In this document: positions 61,763 to 64,000 of the stretch, piece by piece
Position numbering within the stretch: position 1 is the stretch's first letter
Layout: each line of letters opens with the position of its first letter
Assembly (NCBI GenBank): GCA_944393295.1
Contig: CALXZR010000039.1
Location: 4,689 to 68,688 of the forward strand
Length of the DNA: 64,000 nt
Source of the DNA: an uncultured Clostridia bacterium
GTDB taxonomy: Bacteria > Bacillota_A > Clostridia > TANB77 > CAG-508
Reading direction: 5' to 3'
Translations under genes and position numbers: made by a program
Notes under the pieces: generated by a model
Databases searched by the model: none
What the model saw: only the letters and a program-made list of their open reading frames with translations
Told to the model about the DNA's origin: nothing

Positions 61763-63076
61763 ATGATAAAAAATAATGAGTTGAGTGAAATTAAAGAACT
61801 TATAGAAAAAGGATTTGATTTAGAATTAATGTCTTTTGAACTAGATATACCTCTTGAAGATTTAATACAACTAAAAAAAGATATTGAAACTAGTAAAAAA
61901 ATAAAATTAGCCAACTCAAAAAATCCTATGGAACAAGTACGAGAAAGATATAATAAATTATTTTTTGCAAATTATAAAAAAGAAGTCGAAATTCCCAAAA
62001 AATTAACAATGCAACAAATCGAATTAGTAAATTCAGTAACAACAACAATTGATAAAGAAATAAAAGAAATGAAAGGACTTTCTAAAAAAGAAAAGCGAAA
62101 GAATGTAAATTCAATATTAATGCTATTAAAACAAATAAAAGATTTTAATTTAAGTATTGAACAAGCAGAAAAACTGTATAATTTGATGCAATCAAGTGAG
62201 TTGGAGCATTTAAATTTAAGTATAGAAGATAAAATGGATTATTATGTAAAAATAAATAGAGATCGTATTGCTAAAAAATTTGCAAAAGCAATTGACTATG
62301 CTCACTTACAAACAAGTGATTTTGAAGAATTAAAGGCTCTAGAAAGAAAAATAACTCCCAAAATGGAAAAATCTAATCCAATTTTTATAGGAGGTATAAG
62401 AACTAATATATATAATAAAATGTCAAAAATTCAACAACAAATAATAAGCGAAAGAATTAGAAATGATGTTCCTACAAGTATAAGTGCTATAATAAATGAT
62501 ATTGTAATAGGTAAATTGGATGTTCAAAATGCAAATGAAATAATTAATAGTGAGGCTAAAAAGAGAGTAGAGAGTAAGCCAAAAACTAGATTTTCATTAA
62601 CAGAGGAACAAGAAAGAAGACAAATATTAATACAAATAAGAACAGTCCTAAGTGATAGAGCAGAACAATATCGTATAGAAAATCCAGAAGTTGCTATTAT
62701 GCAAATTCAAAAGCTATGTGGTGGAGAATTAGAACAATCAATAAGAGTGGTAGTTAAAAACTTAATTGGTCAAAAAGAGTTTGAAAGAGCTAAACAAATT
62801 TGTAACAAATATGCTTTAGATGAAGAAAAAGTAACTCCTGTTTTTATAACTAGATTAAAAAAAGAAATAAGAAATAAAGAAATTAGTGATACTGTATTAA
62901 GAGGGATAGCTGCAAATGGCAGTCTTGAAGAAGGAATTGCCTTTTATAATCTAATTGAAAATGGGTTAAAAACAGGAAATGTAAAACCGGAAACAATATC
63001 ATTAGGAAAAAGTCAAGATGGTCTACGAACAATAACTTTAGCTGATGTATGGCTAGAAAGAGAAAGAATAAAATAA
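61763..63076 (+). CDS. Hypothetical 437-aa helical protein with N-terminal HTH-like segment
   Basis: An almost entirely helical, charged cytosolic protein. Residues 15-38 (GFDLELMSFELDIPLEDLIQLKKDI) have the helix-turn-helix spacing of small sigma-like or DNA-binding helices, and the rest forms repeated helical hairpins. The C-terminus ends with SLGKSQDGLRTITLADVWLERERIK, a pattern I believe recurs in uncultured gut clostridia without assigned function. AGAAGGA lies about 12 bases before the ATG. It has its own promoter. It may belong with the 540/151/1001-aa genes, but no overlap links them. Confidence 0.65.
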   Translation: MIKNNELSEIKELIEKGFDLELMSFELDIPLEDLIQLKKDIETSKKIKLANSKNPMEQVRERYNKLFFANYKKEVEIPKKLTMQQIELVNSVTTTIDKEIKEMKGLSKKEKRKNVNSILMLLKQIKDFNLSIEQAEKLYNLMQSSELEHLNLSIEDKMDYYVKINRDRIAKKFAKAIDYAHLQTSDFEELKALERKITPKMEKSNPIFIGGIRTNIYNKMSKIQQQIISERIRNDVPTSISAIINDIVIGKLDVQNANEIINSEAKKRVESKPKTRFSLTEEQERRQILIQIRTVLSDRAEQYRIENPEVAIMQIQKLCGGELEQSIRVVVKNLIGQKEFERAKQICNKYALDEEKVTPVFITRLKKEIRNKEISDTVLRGIAANGSLEEGIAFYNLIENGLKTGNVKPETISLGKSQDGLRTITLADVWLERERIK

Positions 63077-63136
63077 TTTCTTATAAATTTATAAAAGAAT
63101 TATAAAAGTTCAAGAAAGAGTTAAGGTGAACAATAT

Positions 63137-63645
63137 ATGAAAGAAGAATTAGTAGATGTCTATGATAAAAATAAAAATAAAACCGGAAAAATAATACAAA
63201 GAGAAAATATCAGCTTATTAAAGGATAATGAATATATAATAACTGTACATTGCTTTATAATAAATTTATCTAATCAAATATTATTAACCCAAAGAAGTTT
63301 AGAAAAAAATCGTGGTGGAAAATGGGAAGAAACTCATGGAGGTTTAAAATCAGGAGAAACTAGCATTTTAGGAATACAAAGAGAATTAAAAGAAGAAATT
63401 GGCATAAATATTCAAACTAATGAATTAAAATTAATAAAAACTCTTAAAAAAACCATAAAATTAGAGATATCTACATTATAAAAAAGGACATTCCTCTAGA
63501 TTCTATCAAATATAACGATGGTGAAGTAATGGATTGTAAATATGTTACTTTAGAACAGTTTAAAATAATGATTGAAAATAAAGAATGTACATTTGAAAAA
63601 TTTGAAGATACAATTTTTTATAATAATAATACAAAGAATTTTTAG
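63137..63645 (+). CDS. NUDIX hydrolase, frame broken by -1 in an A7 run
   Basis: The chain starts KEELVDVYDKNKNKTGKII, the IPP-isomerase-like NUDIX opening, with the NUDIX box GGLKSGETSILGIQRELKEEIGI complete. At 63446-63452 (seven A) the frame is lost and a stop is met at 63479-63481. Reading one base back restores NHKIRDIYIIKKDIP and continues to TAG 63643-63645, giving about 169 residues, a normal length. Poly-A slippage, a true mutation or a base-call error could each explain this. Unlike the accA and flippase breaks there is no CGG. Confidence 0.72.
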
Positions 63646-63657
63646 GGGGAAATAATT

Positions 63658-63855
63658 TTGAATATAAAGATAGTAAGTGATGCAAAACTTGCAACTGGAC
63701 TAGCAGTAATAATAGATGTTTTTAGAGCTTTTACTGTTGAACCATATTTAATTAATAATGGCGCAAAAAAGTTAATTCCAGTAGGAGATATGCAAATTGC
63801 GTATGATTATAAGAAAAAAGATGATAATTGTATCTTAATAGGAGACCAACTATGA
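63658..63855 (+). pseudogene. 5' stub of a ComB-like 2-phosphosulfolactate phosphatase gene
   Basis: TTG start with GGGGGA upstream. The 65 residues match only the N-terminus of the ComB family (KLATGLAVIIDVFRAFT, then IPVGDMQIAYDYKK, and ILIGDQ). Family proteins are around 230-240 residues. The stop at 63853-63855 is followed by AT-rich sequence with no continuation in any frame that I can see in the remaining 145 bases. A deletion or rearrangement at this point is likely. The remaining bases hold only a 9-bp inverted repeat at 63921-63948. Confidence 0.65.
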
Positions 63856-63920
63856 AAAGTCAATAGAAAAATGAAAAAATTTTAAAAAATTTTTGATAGA
63901 AAAAAGGTCAATCTTAATAA

Positions 63921-63948
63921 CCGTTTTTATCTAATTTTTTAAAAACGG
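63921..63948. repeat. Perfect 9-bp inverted repeat at the window end
   Basis: CCGTTTTTA (63921-63929) and TAAAAACGG (63940-63948) with a ten-base loop. No T run follows on either strand. It lies just past the break in the comB stub. Confidence 0.45.
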
Positions 63949-64000
63949 CTGAATACATTGAAAAATAAATATTTAATTAATCTAAGTTAAAGTCGACATT

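Overview
The window reads as chromosome of a very AT-rich, spore-forming, Clostridia-like Firmicute, probably an uncultured gut lineage. The grounds are dipicolinate synthase subunit B (34825-35403), a VanW-family envelope protein, strong GGAGG-type ribosome binding sites, sigma-A-like promoters with 17-bp spacers, frequent GTG/TTG starts, and Firmicute-style acc/fab gene order. No rRNA, tRNA, CRISPR array or insertion sequence was recognised, and no gene-free stretch exceeds about 300 bases.

Layout. 1-6.9 kb: 3' end of larE, an unusual alpha/beta-hydrolase plus HExxH protein, a predicted metal exporter, a MOP flippase and a His-rich CobW GTPase. 7.1-24 kb: a cell-surface glycan locus. It starts with a phosphodiester-glycosidase protein, then a long operon: bacillosamine-type dehydratase (PglF-like), aminotransferase (PglE-like) and a sugar-phosphate transferase fused to a GNAT domain (PglC plus a PglD-like role), followed by a second PLP enzyme, FemAB-like, CapK-like, CapA-like, GT4, flippase, O-antigen polymerase, two membrane proteins and a secreted-side MBL hydrolase. 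24-34 kb: VanW protein, TrmB, a GldA/GldF/GldG-like ABC system behind a tandem TTTAAG-N5-TTTAAG repeat, a ZIP transporter and a VWA membrane protein. 34.8-45.7 kb: dpaB, then an acyl-activating ligase, birA and a type II fatty acid synthesis operon (fabD-fabG-fabF-accB-fabZ-accC-accD-accA-fabI; no fabH or acpP seen). 45.8-53 kb: secreted transglutaminase-like repeat protein, HD protein, acyl-ACP thioesterase, an SOS-looking pair (DinB polymerase and a 58-aa membrane peptide) and a Xer recombinase. 54-63 kb: large uncharacterised proteins around tcdA, then an interrupted NUDIX gene and a comB stub.

The most striking observation concerns the codon CGG. In my by-eye scan it is absent in frame from every ordinary gene except at three places, and each of these is exactly where a conserved gene loses its frame by +1: once in accA (44433-44435) and twice in the flippase (18961-18963, 19433-19435). 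Consuming four bases (CGGN) at each restores a full-length, family-typical protein. This suggests that CGG is unassigned or starved and is passed by +1 frameshifting or four-base decoding; the alternative is single-base indels that happen to fall this way.

Four single-gene islands (2.8, 34.1, 52.9 and 60.5 kb) stand out by higher G+C, different codon choice (three of them do use CGG, always within the first 14 codons), their own promoters and GC-rich terminators. They look recently acquired and encode proteins I do not recognise.
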